DNA of 64,000 bases from positions 648,627 to 712,626 of the forward strand of contig NZ_JAGGPW010000004.1 in the NCBI RefSeq assembly GCF_018613655.1, in the 5' to 3' direction. Below, piece by piece: positions 52,915-61,611 of this stretch. Within the stretch, counting starts at the first letter, position 1. Each line of letters begins with the position of its first letter. A program made the position numbers and the translations under genes. Below the pieces are notes generated by a model. That model was not told the origin of the DNA and did no database searches. It saw only the letters and a list, made by a program, of their open reading frames with translations. Origin of the DNA: Planococcus sp. ISL-109. Lineage in GTDB: Bacteria; Bacillota; Bacilli; Bacillales_A; Planococcaceae.

Positions 52915-53460
52915 GCTACCACCCCCTTTCCTTAGGGAATGGCCAAACCGCCCTCATGCAGCTGTACTTCTATTTTAACACAAAGAGAACGTGTGTTCTA
53001 TTATTTACTGTAAAAATTAACAGTAAAATTAAACCAAATATGCGAACCGGTTCCGCAACAATTGAGCCGAACTCGTTTTTGTACTATTTACCGATGTTAC
53101 TATATCTATCCGATTTTCCAACTGGCTTTTTATATTGAGGTCTCTATTTCAGCAAAACACGTGTGCATTTATTTTTCATTTTTGATGTGAGAAGCCATTA
53201 ACTTAACCAACCTATGATTCTCACACTTCAACCAATACAAATCCGACTGCAAGAATCAGCAATGCCAAACCCATAAACACCGAAATTCCACTAACCCGAT
53301 TGATAAGTTGTTATCACCCCATTCCAATAAATGAATAAAAACCACTTATAATTCATCGTTGAATAAATATTCCACTAACCCATCCCTAACCCTGATTTTT
53401 TAATTGAATAAAAAGCTTAGTTATTTAAATAGTCATTCGTTGGTTCTCGGTTTTTCTAAT
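52915..53460. other. AT-rich stretch without intact genes
   Basis: Apart from the toxin leader, the only recognisable content is at 53221-53307 on the minus strand, a 28-residue frame L-I-N-R-V-S-G-I-S-V-F-M-G-L-A that looks like the last membrane helix of a LysE-type exporter. It has no start, so I take it as a relic. Confidence 0.4.
52919..52942 (-). promoter_or_regulatory. SD-sequestering hairpin of toxin-like gene
   Basis: On the minus strand CCATTCCCT, loop AAGGAA, AGGGGGTGG: nine pairs that cover the whole ribosome binding site. Confidence 0.55.
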
Positions 53461-54387
53461 TCAAAGCATATAATAGTAAAAACATATAAAAAGCGAGCTC
53501 TTCAATCTAAGCATCAATTCGATTTCCTCACCTGATATTATGCCATCAGCTCGCTGGCTGGATAAAGACACTTCGAACTGATGGGCGCCGGCCTGCACTT
53601 TGACGGTATAAAATTCGTGGCTGAATCTTACTTTCTGGACCACGCCGCAGAGCTGTTTAAATCCTGCCGGCAGCAAATTTCCGCTTTAAGAACTGCTCTA
53701 GCGCCCTCGTCAGTTGGCAGCTGAATATTCAAACCATTCACAGAAAATCCGTCATCTGTAAGCTTGTCTTGAATAATATTTTTTATCCCCTAAAAACGCG
53801 GCGACTTTAGCACTATTTGGCCGTTCGTATAATTTCTTGGCAGAAGCGGTTTGCAGCAGCTCACCTTTCTTCCCGTAGGCTCGGGTCCAGTGCACTGAAT
53901 GGTCCATCCACCAATAGCGCACGTGGATTCGAAACGAGTGCTCTCGCTAGCGCAACCCGCTGCTGCTGGCCGCCACTCAGTTCATTCGAAAAGCGGTTGC
54001 CGAACCCATTAAGTCCGACGTGTCCAAGCATTCCCCTCACTTTTATGAGGCGCTCTTTTTCGCCGATTTTCAAGCCGAATGCCGCATTGTCCTCTTCGGT
54101 CATATAGGAAAACAGCAAGGATTGCTGGAACACCATCAACCCGTCTCGCTTCTGGCGGCATGTCGGTTAGATAAGTGTCCCCCACCCATACTTCACCGTT
54201 AGCGGCGTCAACTAGTCCTGCCACTAATTCCAAAAGCGTCGTCTTGCCACAGCCGGGCGGGCCGAGCAACGAGAAAAACTCGCCTTCTCGGATGGTCAAT
54301 TCGACCGGCTGCAATGAAAAGCCAATATTGCCATTTTGCTGTGTTTGCCCGTATTTTTTCAAGTTGAATGATGCGCAAATCGCTCAC
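53461..54387 (-). pseudogene. Broken ABC transporter ATP-binding gene
   Basis: Pieces in different frames give one ABC ATPase. Start M-S-D-L-R-I-I-Q-L at 54387; a run of six As then shifts frame. Next come Walker A G-P-P-G-C-G-K-T-T, a second shift near 54140, M-V-F-Q-Q-S-L-L-F (Q-loop), signature L-S-G-G-Q-Q-Q-R-V, and Walker B L-L-V-D-G-P where the catalytic Glu is Gly. Stops follow, then Y-E-R-P-N-S-A-K-V-A-A-F-L-G, and a C-terminal TOBE-like segment (53461-53676). Dead by several changes; resembles importers of the spermidine/phosphonate type. Confidence 0.8.
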
Positions 54388-54720
54388 GTGCCCACTCCTT
54401 TAGCCGGTACCTGATTATTTTGGAGTACTACGTCCATCCCGAGCAATGCCAGTATGGCGATCCCTGCATAAAGTAATAAATAAGCTGAAGCAACCGCTGG
54501 GTCTCCACCACTGATGAATGGGAACAGTAATATCGGCAACGTCACGACTTGCCCTGAACCGATGATGAACGTGATCAAGTCTAGCTCATGGAAATCAGGA
54601 TACTTAAACCGCGCACCCGCTGCGATTTCTGGCAATAAATGCGGCAGCAAGACATGATAGAAAAGCAAGAAGCAACCCGTGGACATGAAACACAGCATCG
54701 ACCGCAAATTCATGAAGCGC
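54384..54720 (-). pseudogene. Truncated ABC permease gene
   Basis: A 109-residue frame with the last three membrane helices of a binding-protein-dependent permease: H-V-L-L-P-H-L-L-P-E-I-A-A-G-A (the EAA-like loop), then I-I-G-S-G-Q-V-V-T-L-P-I-L and A-Y-L-L-L-Y-A-G. The first half is missing. Its stop overlaps the broken ATPase start (GTGA), showing they were one operon. Confidence 0.75.
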
Positions 54721-54766
54721 TATAAAGGCCTGTACGAATAACAGTTGTGCGAGCTATTTCCCCCAC

Positions 54767-54826
54767 CAAAAAGCCAGTATTCCCGCGGATTTTGAGCTCA
54801 GTAGGAATACTGGCTTTCTGTTTTTC
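54767..54826. terminator. Long hairpin, terminator-like
   Basis: AAAGCCAGTATTCC and its complement surround a 20-base loop, with T-rich tails either way. Confidence 0.65.
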
Positions 54827-54869
54827 ACTATATTTAGGATTGAATTTCACGCCTTATGACCACTGTTAT

Positions 54870-54895
54870 GTTAACTTGCGGCAATTATCGGGTAT
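54870..54895 (+). promoter_or_regulatory. SigB-type promoter of YtxG-like gene
   Basis: GTTAAC, 14 bases, GGGTAT: the -10 is perfect and the -35 is near the GTTTAA consensus. 39 bases ahead of the start. Confidence 0.7.
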
Positions 54896-54933
54896 AGCAT
54901 ATCCAAATACATCTATACGGAGGAGGAAACAAA

Positions 54934-55422
54934 ATGGATCCAATCATTTGGCTGTACATAGCACTTGGAATCATCGTTTTAGGGTTCATCGTCGCAGGAA
55001 TAGGGGTTTTCATGCTCATCTCAGGGATGAAGGAACCGATGAAAAAAATGAAAGGCTCTGCGGACAACCTGAAAGGCCGCATGGACAAGCTGATGCTTGA
55101 GACGACTCACCTTCAGCACACGACCAGTGAATTGAAGGAAGACATCCAGCAGAAAACAGAGAAAATCAACTACGTGGTCGATGCAGCAAAAGGAACGAAA
55201 AACTCTGTGCTCGACATGAATGCTGTCGTCCGCAACATCACTTCCGGTATCTCGTCCAAAGTCGAACATGATCCTGCCAATGCCGCACAAGTGAATCAGT
55301 GGAGCAACACCGCTATCGGACTTCTCAGCTACGTAGAGAAAAAGAAAGCTCCAGAACAAGGCAACAGCCACTATAATCCGGAACCTGCAGCAATGACTAA
55401 TCACGAGAGCAACAAATACTAA
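54934..55422 (+). CDS. DUF948 general stress protein (YtxG-like)
   Basis: 162 residues. One membrane helix (about 5-29), then a long coiled-coil-like region (residues 35-110) with repeated hydrophobic heptads, and a disordered C-terminus. This is the layout of DUF948/YtxG proteins, members of the SigB general stress regulon in B. subtilis. The SigB-type promoter upstream agrees. ATG follows CGGAGGAGG; a terminator follows. Confidence 0.85.
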   Translation: MDPIIWLYIALGIIVLGFIVAGIGVFMLISGMKEPMKKMKGSADNLKGRMDKLMLETTHLQHTTSELKEDIQQKTEKINYVVDAAKGTKNSVLDMNAVVRNITSGISSKVEHDPANAAQVNQWSNTAIGLLSYVEKKKAPEQGNSHYNPEPAAMTNHESNKY

Positions 55423-55429
55423 GTAAGTT

Positions 55430-55458
55430 AAAAGGCAGCCAATAAGCTGCCTTTTTTA
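55430..55458 (+). terminator. Terminator of YtxG-like gene
   Basis: AAAAGGCAGC-CAATAA-GCTGCCTTTTTT. Confidence 0.9.
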
Positions 55459-55600
55459 TGTCTTCAATATGATGACATCGTCATAAAATTCCTAATGGAG
55501 TCGGCCCATTGCCTTTTTCTGACTTCAATGACAGATGTGGAACATTCAAGGGAAAAATATTAATTTGTAATTACATAAGCCTTTTAAAATAGGAATGTAG

Positions 55601-55786
55601 TTATAGCGTGTACACATTCTTGAAAAAAATACTGCGAGTGTTCAAACCGACTGAATGTTCATTCTCGACAACTACATGTCCTTTTAAACCCTGAGTTCCT
55701 TCGAACAAGTAGCCCACTTTAGTGCGTGTAATCTTATAAGATTTACACACTACACTTTGCTCAATCTCAACTGTATAAGTTATAGC
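55601..55786 (-). other. 61-codon open frame without a standard start
   Basis: In the 404-base gap between 55459 and 55862, the minus strand has a clean frame reading T-Y-T-V-E-I-E-Q-S-V-V-C-K-S-Y-K-I-T-R-T and ending F-K-N-V-Y-T-L. AGGAGAG lies nine bases before an ATA codon at 55783, where a start would be expected. The palindrome AGTTATAGGCTATAACT covers this spot. Either a rare AUA start or a gene that lost its ATG. No family recognised. Confidence 0.35.
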
Positions 55787-55862
55787 CTATAACTCTCCTT
55801 GAACAATTAGTTTGTCGAAACGTCATGTGAATTGTTAATAGGAATAGAAACTTCTGCCCTGC

Positions 55863-56602
55863 TTATTCCTCAGCTTCTATCATACCTCTTTTCAGCACAG
55901 GCTTCGGATGCCCAAGCGCGTATCCCTGCCCAAAGTGAACTCCAATTTTCTTTAAAAACTGTAATTCCTCAACGTTTTCAATCCCTTCTGCAATCATAAA
56001 GGTATTGGATTGTGCGGGAAATTCCAGGAGCAGTTCGACCAATTGCTGCTGGGCAGGTTGTTTATAAATATCCCTTATGAGAAATTTATCGAGTTTGATG
56101 AATTCCGGTTTCAGGGAAATGATGTTTTTAAGGCTATTGTATCCTGTTCCTGCATCATCTATCGCAATGCGAAATCCATATTTCCGGTAATTATCAATGG
56201 CTCTTTCAAAACTTTGATAATCGCTGACTGCCTCTTTTTCTGTCAGTTCCAATACAACCTGATCTGGTGAAAGACCATATTTTTTTAATAAATCCAAAGT
56301 CGTTCCACTTCGATATGCAGAATCAGTCAATACTTGGGGCTGTATATTCAAAAAAAAATCAATCCATCTTTATGGCCTTCTGCTCTTTTTACCTGTTCTG
56401 CACATTTCCTCAGCGATAGATTCCTCAAAAATCCTTCAATTTGAAAAACATTATTGCTTTTGCCTATATATGAATAAAAGTCTTCTGTTGTTGGAAAGTA
56501 ATCGCTGCTTTTCGGTCTGTTGAGCACTTCGAATCCAATGGTCTCACCATCTGTCAAAGACAGAATCGGTTGAAAAGCAGTATTGAAATCCTCGCGAAAC
56601 AT
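55863..56602 (-). pseudogene. EAL-domain (c-di-GMP phosphodiesterase) gene split by a homopolymer frameshift
   Basis: The first frame (56602-56348) has F-Q-P-I-L-S-L and E-V-L-N-R (EAL position); a tract of nine Ts shifts it into a stop. The second frame continues with L-N-I-Q-P, L-E-L-T-E-K-E, I-A-I-D-D-A-G-T-G-Y, I-K-L-D-K, I-A-E-G-I-E and G-Q-G-Y, a full set of EAL catalytic residues. One more T would restore a protein of about 246 residues. The open frame may extend upstream of 56602, but no better start is seen. Confidence 0.8.
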
Positions 56603-57114
56603 AAGCTTTTTTACTTCCTTGTCCTTCCGGCTGGCCTCATAGAGTGTTTTTTGATTTTCGTTTATGTAATGCAGAATTTGATTGCGCTGCTGAAACTGAT
56701 ATGAATCCTTCTCCTTTGTGATAAGATCAAAGTCTCTAGTATGTTGTTAGTAAAATTTAATATTGTTTAGGGTATGTTAAAATTTTGTAAAAGTTAATAC
56801 TTTTTACTTTTACAATGTTTGATTAGACTCCTTGTATATATATTTTTTTTCGACCTCTCGAAGTTTATTTTCGAGAGGTCGATTTATCTTTCTCATGAAA
56901 AAACTATTTTTCAAGTATATTAATATTGAAATGTTCAGATGTGGACGAGACTCTCTATATTCTTTATCTTACCTGGAAATTCAGTGAAAAAAACACCACT
57001 GTGTCGCTTCCAGATAATCAAAACCTGTTATTCAACACTAAGTGTTTTTAGTTCCCTTATCTTTAATTGATTAATAACAAATCTTTACGACTGAATTAGA
57101 ATGTTGCCGTTACA
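56603..57114. other. AT-rich gap
   Basis: 512 bases. The first 100 continue the EAL frame upstream (D-S-Y-Q-F-Q-Q-R-N) without a start codon. A perfect 13-base-arm hairpin TCGACCTCTCGAA at 56850-56882 has T-run on its left only. No other gene seen. Confidence 0.5.
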
Positions 57115-58323
57115 TCAAGAGGCTATAAGTGCCCTGTCCCTCTTCTCATGTGAATGCCATTTAAAACCAAGCCAGAGAAGAATAAGCGCTTTAAGAATAA
57201 AGATTCCATATATCCCGCCATCGATTGAAAAAGCCAGAAAGACAATGATTGGGCCGATAGCTGCGCCAACATCGCTCCACATTGTGTAGACTCCGATAAA
57301 CGAATGCGCTACTGATTTTTTCACACTGGCAGCCCGGACGTCCATAATTGTAGTTAACCAGGAAAACCCAAGCATATAAACTAATGCACACAGCACCCAG
57401 ATGATAATTGGTGCAGAAACCAGTAACATCACCCCCGTAAGTGCAGTAACAAAAACGGTGGGTAGAATGCTTGGAGCAGAGCCTGCCGAGCGGTCCATCG
57501 ACCTTCCTGCCGCTACGGCGACAAACGGCTCCCATAGCCACCTTATCGCCTGTATCGTTCCAGCGATTGCCGCAATTTCAACGAGTGTATCAAACAGCAT
57601 TAATTCCCCACCATAATGATAGGCCATAAGATAGCTGAAAGAAGCCGTAAAAATCCCTTGAGAAAGCAATGCAATCGTAAATCCGGCAATCACATAAAAC
57701 CCGAGATCGCCTTGTAGCTTTGTTGGCGACATCAAGATCGGTTTGACGCCTGCTTCTTGTGTCCGAGCCGATACCTTGGTGAAAATCATCACAAAAAATG
57801 CCAGCACCATCACACCGCCAAAAATCAGCGAAGTTAAGTGAAAACCGATGAGCCATACAAGAACGCCTCCACCCGCCATGCCAAAAAAGCTTCCAAGCCG
57901 AACAATTCCATTATATAGACCCACCCACTGTCCGTGATTACTGAATTCACTGAGATCCACAAGCGCGAGCAACCCGCCGATCCGCAAAAACGACCAGGAA
58001 ACGCCCCAGATCATCCGCAGGAGACACCAGACGAGGAACGTCCCGGCAAAGCTATAGCCTAAAGTCACGAGCGCTGCCAATCCGATGGCTACAAGCATAC
58101 CTGTTTTTACCGGAAGCCGGTGATACAGTTTGGATATATAAGGATTTAAAGGAATGCGAATGAGCCTGTTCAATGCCAGTAACAGTCCGACTTGCCATAA
58201 TGCCGAAAGCCCTACCTCTTTATAATAAAGAGGTAAGGCAATGTATAAAAAGCTATCTCCCATTAGACAAATAGCAGTAGCCGCAGAAAAAGTGAGTAAA
58301 GAACTTTTGTCTTTTTTCTTCAT
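57115..58323 (-). CDS. Major facilitator superfamily transporter
   Basis: 402 residues, twelve membrane segments. G-D-S-F-L-Y-I-A-L-P-L-Y-Y near residue 22 and the cytoplasmic-loop-like R-L-I-R-I-P-L-N-P-Y near 53 are MFS-like; L-V-W-C-L-L-R-M-I-W-G-V-S-W-S near 97 is typical of helix 4. Substrate unknown. Last gene of the phnDCEE unit, overlapping the HAD gene by four bases, so it may export a breakdown product or import a related compound. Confidence 0.82.
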   Translation of the reverse strand: MKKKDKSSLLTFSAATAICLMGDSFLYIALPLYYKEVGLSALWQVGLLLALNRLIRIPLNPYISKLYHRLPVKTGMLVAIGLAALVTLGYSFAGTFLVWCLLRMIWGVSWSFLRIGGLLALVDLSEFSNHGQWVGLYNGIVRLGSFFGMAGGGVLVWLIGFHLTSLIFGGVMVLAFFVMIFTKVSARTQEAGVKPILMSPTKLQGDLGFYVIAGFTIALLSQGIFTASFSYLMAYHYGGELMLFDTLVEIAAIAGTIQAIRWLWEPFVAVAAGRSMDRSAGSAPSILPTVFVTALTGVMLLVSAPIIIWVLCALVYMLGFSWLTTIMDVRAASVKKSVAHSFIGVYTMWSDVGAAIGPIIVFLAFSIDGGIYGIFILKALILLWLGFKWHSHEKRDRALIAS

Positions 58324-59111
58324 ACTTTCTTAACCAGAGACTGGGAATGCGAAAATAACCATTTTGCAACTCCGTGATCATCATGATGACCGGCAATTTC
58401 GTTTGCTACTGAAAATAAGCTCTTGGAACTGTTTGTCATCGCTACGCCGATTTGTGCTTTCTCAATCATGGACAAATCATTATCCCAATTCCCAATTGCA
58501 ATGGTTTTGGAAAGAGGAATATTATATGAATCCGCAAGTTTTTGAAGTGCCAGCCCTTTTGATTGGTTTAATGGATGAAGATCCATAGTTGAAGGACTGG
58601 ATTCAATCCATTCTATCGCTTGTTGACGCATGCACCACTCTCGAATTTCTCCTCTTTGCTTCTCTGACTCTATTCGCAGTGTAATCTTCCATACCTTTTC
58701 ACCTACTGGAAGATTACCATCAATCACTGGAACTAAGCCCTGCTCTAAAGGAAAACGAACTGGCGCATTTGTCACATAAAAGGCATTGTCCGTCGACCAA
58801 ATGACCGGAACGTTTAACTCTGTTAACTCACGAGAAATGGATTCATGATCTTCTTGTTCAAAAAAAACTGCATGAATCTGTCCACCCCCTAAACCTTGCA
58901 CCCATGATCCATTAAAACATGCAATTCCATCCATCTTTCCTGACATTTTTATGATGGGGAACGTTGATAAGGGGTGTCTTCCTGTCACGATGGCTACTTT
59001 ATTTCCTTCAGCTCGAAAATCCTGAATAACCTCCCTTGTATACGAGGTTACCTTTTCTGACGATGTAAGCATTGTTCCATCTAAATCAATACATGCCAAC
59101 CAAGAACTCAA
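58320..59111 (-). CDS. Cof-type HAD hydrolase
   Basis: 263 residues. HAD motif I C-I-D-L-D-G-T-M-L at residues 7-15 (nucleophile Asp9), motif II V-T-G-R near 43, the type-C2b cap between about 85 and 185, motif III Lys near 185 and motif IV G-N-W-D-N-D near 206. A sugar-phosphate or related phosphatase. Placed in the phosphonate operon, it could remove phosphate from an intermediate; that is inference. Confidence 0.85.
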   Translation of the reverse strand: MSSWLACIDLDGTMLTSSEKVTSYTREVIQDFRAEGNKVAIVTGRHPLSTFPIIKMSGKMDGIACFNGSWVQGLGGGQIHAVFFEQEDHESISRELTELNVPVIWSTDNAFYVTNAPVRFPLEQGLVPVIDGNLPVGEKVWKITLRIESEKQRGEIREWCMRQQAIEWIESSPSTMDLHPLNQSKGLALQKLADSYNIPLSKTIAIGNWDNDLSMIEKAQIGVAMTNSSKSLFSVANEIAGHHDDHGVAKWLFSHSQSLVKKV

Positions 59112-59129
59112 ATCAAACTCCTCCTAATC

Positions 59130-59915
59130 TTAAGAGCGGACGGTTTCCATGGATGCGAGATCCAGCCGCTTTTTAAGCAATCGCGTCACATTTTCCACTA
59201 CTAAAATCATAAAGAATATCACCAGCGTAATGCCCATCACTTCGCTATAGGCCGCCATTCGCGACGCTCTGACCAGTTCCCAGCCGATGCCGCCAGCTCC
59301 AACGATGCCGAGTATGGCTGCATAGCGAATATTAATATCAAAACGGAAAATCGACCATGATACCAGGGCGCTCATCATCGTTGGAAGGACTCCCTGGAAA
59401 ACTAGCTGCATGGGCGAAGCGCCTGTTGATTTCATGGCTTCTACAATGCCGATATCAATTTCTTCAATCGCTTCTGCATAGACTTTGACAAGCATGCCGA
59501 TTGAGTTCACGGCCAAAGCCAAAATTCCCGGAGTAGGACCTAATCCGACAGCAATAATAAACAAAATCGCCCAAATCAACGCAGGAACCGCGCGAACAAA
59601 AGCAGCAAATGATTTTACCGCTACACTAACCGTAAAATGGGGTGTTAAATTGCGTGCAGCAAATACCGCCAGGATGAGAGAAAACACAACACCGAATAAT
59701 GTACCGAGTACTGCCACATGCAGCGATTCGAGTGCAGCCGTAGCGACATTTGAAGGGTTGGAGACACTGGGCGGAATCATGCTGTCTACAATCACCATTC
59801 CTCTGTCATAAGCCGCGGATAAACGTTCCCGAGATAACCCGAGCTGCGCCAGGCTGAGGATAAATAGAAGAAACGCAACTCCGGCTACAAGCCAGACTTT
59901 TATGTTTTTTTTCAT
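59130..59915 (-). CDS. phnE: Phosphonate ABC transporter permease (second)
   Basis: 261 residues, five or six membrane segments. The EAA-type loop motif is E-A-M-K-S-T-G-A-S-P-M-Q-L-V-F-Q-G-V-L-P, and G-I-V-G-A-G-G-I-G is near 205, both typical of PhnE. It overlaps the first phnE by four bases. Two different permeases probably form a heterodimer. Confidence 0.93.
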   Translation of the reverse strand: MKKNIKVWLVAGVAFLLFILSLAQLGLSRERLSAAYDRGMVIVDSMIPPSVSNPSNVATAALESLHVAVLGTLFGVVFSLILAVFAARNLTPHFTVSVAVKSFAAFVRAVPALIWAILFIIAVGLGPTPGILALAVNSIGMLVKVYAEAIEEIDIGIVEAMKSTGASPMQLVFQGVLPTMMSALVSWSIFRFDINIRYAAILGIVGAGGIGWELVRASRMAAYSEVMGITLVIFFMILVVENVTRLLKKRLDLASMETVRS

Positions 59916-60772
59916 AGTATACTCTTCCTAACGCGTGATGTAATATACTCTACGGCAATAATCATGGCAAAAATAATTAAAATGCCGGTTGCCGCTTCCT
60001 GGTATTGAAACAATTTAATACTCGAGTTCAGAGCAACCCCGATACCGCCGGCCCCAATAAGGCCCAATACTGCAGCTTCCCGAATATTCAAATCCATTTT
60101 ATAAAGGGACCAGGCGACAAACCCCGCCATGAATTGAGGCCAAACCGCTCGACCAAGCACTTGAAGCCAACTGGCTCCAGTTGCTTTCACGCCTTCTACT
60201 TGCCCTTCATCAATCTCTTCAATAATATCGGCAAAGGCTTTCCCTAAAATCCCTACGCCGGAGATACCAATGGCAATCGTTCCCGCGAGTGATCCCAATC
60301 CAAACGCTGAAACTAACACCAATCCCCATACAAGAGCCGGAATCGCGCGCAAAAAAGATACAATACTTCGGAAAATGAAGGCAACGAATTTATGTGGCGA
60401 TGTATTTGAAGCTGCGAGAACACCTGCAACAAGAGATAGAATGACCGCCATTACCATCCCTAAATAACTCATAACCAATGTATCGATCACCGGCTGCAAA
60501 TACCTTGGGAGCACCGAAAAGTCAGGAGGCAGCAAGTCGTTGACAAAAAAGTTCGCGATATTGCCCAACCCACTCCACAAAAAAGAAAGTTTGAACTCAG
60601 TCATCACCCATGACCACACCACAAGAGCGAGCACAATCACGCCCACTAAGCCACGTTCCCGGTTCATCCGTTTACTGCGATTGGAATGTCTTTCCAACAA
60701 TTGGTCCACCTTGCCAAGCGTTTTTTCCCGGTTGCTTCTGATAGCATCTGTTTGCCCTGTTTTCACTACCAT
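59912..60772 (-). CDS. phnE: Phosphonate ABC transporter permease (first)
   Basis: 286 residues with a longer charged N-terminus (1-40) than its partner. E-G-V-K-A-T-G-A-S-W-L-Q-V-L-G-R-A-V-W-P gives the ATPase-docking loop; G-L-I-G-A-G-G-I-G-V-A-L-N follows. Its ATG overlaps the phnC stop by one base (TAATG). Membrane part of the PhnCDEE importer. Confidence 0.93.
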   Translation of the reverse strand: MVVKTGQTDAIRSNREKTLGKVDQLLERHSNRSKRMNRERGLVGVIVLALVVWSWVMTEFKLSFLWSGLGNIANFFVNDLLPPDFSVLPRYLQPVIDTLVMSYLGMVMAVILSLVAGVLAASNTSPHKFVAFIFRSIVSFLRAIPALVWGLVLVSAFGLGSLAGTIAIGISGVGILGKAFADIIEEIDEGQVEGVKATGASWLQVLGRAVWPQFMAGFVAWSLYKMDLNIREAAVLGLIGAGGIGVALNSSIKLFQYQEAATGILIIFAMIIAVEYITSRVRKSIL

Positions 60773-61554
60773 TATTGCGCCCTCGCTTCTTCGGCGTACT
60801 GGTCTTGGTATAAATCCTTAATGATATGTTCTGACAGCAGATGTGGCGGACCATCATACATAATTTCACCTGCACGGATCCCTATGATTCTAGTGGCAAA
60901 TGATTTTGCATAGTCTACTTGATGCAAGTTTACAATAGCGGTTATCCCTTGTTCCTGGCTCATTATTTTAATGTAATTCATGACACGCGCTGATGAAGCA
61001 GGGTCTAAACTGGCAATCGGTTCATCAGCAAGCAGAATCACCGGATCTTGCATCATCGCCCTGGCAATCCCTACCCGCTGTTGCTGGCCGCCGGAGCATT
61101 CATCGGCACGCTTAAGCGTCTGTTCTTCAAGCCCCATTCGAATCAGCACCTCTAAAGCACGCTTTCTTTCCTGCTGCGAAAACATACCCAGGCTCCCTTT
61201 GATAGAAGAAGAATAGCCTAACCTACCGTGCAGAACGTTTTGCAGCACCGACGAACGTTTAATCAGGTTGTATCCCTGGAATACCATTCCCACTTTTCTT
61301 CTAAGCTTTCGCAAGGAGGATCCTTTCGTTTTTAAAATATCTTTCCCTTCAATCAAAATCTCACCAAACGTTGGTTCCTGCAGTCGATTAATAGACCGCA
61401 AAAAAGTGCTTTTTCCTGCTCCACTTGGTCCAATCACTGCGATCAGGTCTCCTTTTTCAAAAGACACCGAGATATCATTTAGCGCCACTGTCCCGTCTGG
61501 AAACTTTTTCGTCAGGTTTTTTATTTCGAGAACTTTTTCAGCCACTTTTTTCAC
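60772..61554 (-). CDS. phnC: Phosphonate ABC transporter ATP-binding protein
   Basis: 260 residues. Walker A G-P-S-G-A-G-K-S-T near residue 40, Q-loop V-F-Q-G-Y-N-L near 93, signature C-S-G-G-Q-Q-Q-R-V near 152, Walker B V-I-L-L-A-D-E-P near 172 and H-loop N-L-H-Q-V near 207. Drives import by PhnE. Separated from phnD by a hairpin. Confidence 0.95.
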   Translation of the reverse strand: MKKVAEKVLEIKNLTKKFPDGTVALNDISVSFEKGDLIAVIGPSGAGKSTFLRSINRLQEPTFGEILIEGKDILKTKGSSLRKLRRKVGMVFQGYNLIKRSSVLQNVLHGRLGYSSSIKGSLGMFSQQERKRALEVLIRMGLEEQTLKRADECSGGQQQRVGIARAMMQDPVILLADEPIASLDPASSARVMNYIKIMSQEQGITAIVNLHQVDYAKSFATRIIGIRAGEIMYDGPPHLLSEHIIKDLYQDQYAEEARAQ

Positions 61555-61568
61555 TCCTTCTATAATAG

Positions 61569-61600
61569 TAAAGGTGTCCCGAAAATCCGAGACACCTTTA
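61569..61600 (-). terminator. Hairpin between phnD and phnC
   Basis: AAAGGTGTC / GACACCTTT without a strong T-run. Partial termination or mRNA protection here would raise binding-protein levels above the rest, as in many ABC operons. Confidence 0.6.
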
Positions 61601-61611
61601 CAATTTGAAAG

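Noticed and set aside
56850-56882. 13-base-arm hairpin as terminator of the MFS gene
   Set aside because: It lies over 200 bases beyond the stop, and on the minus strand an A-run and not a T-run follows it.
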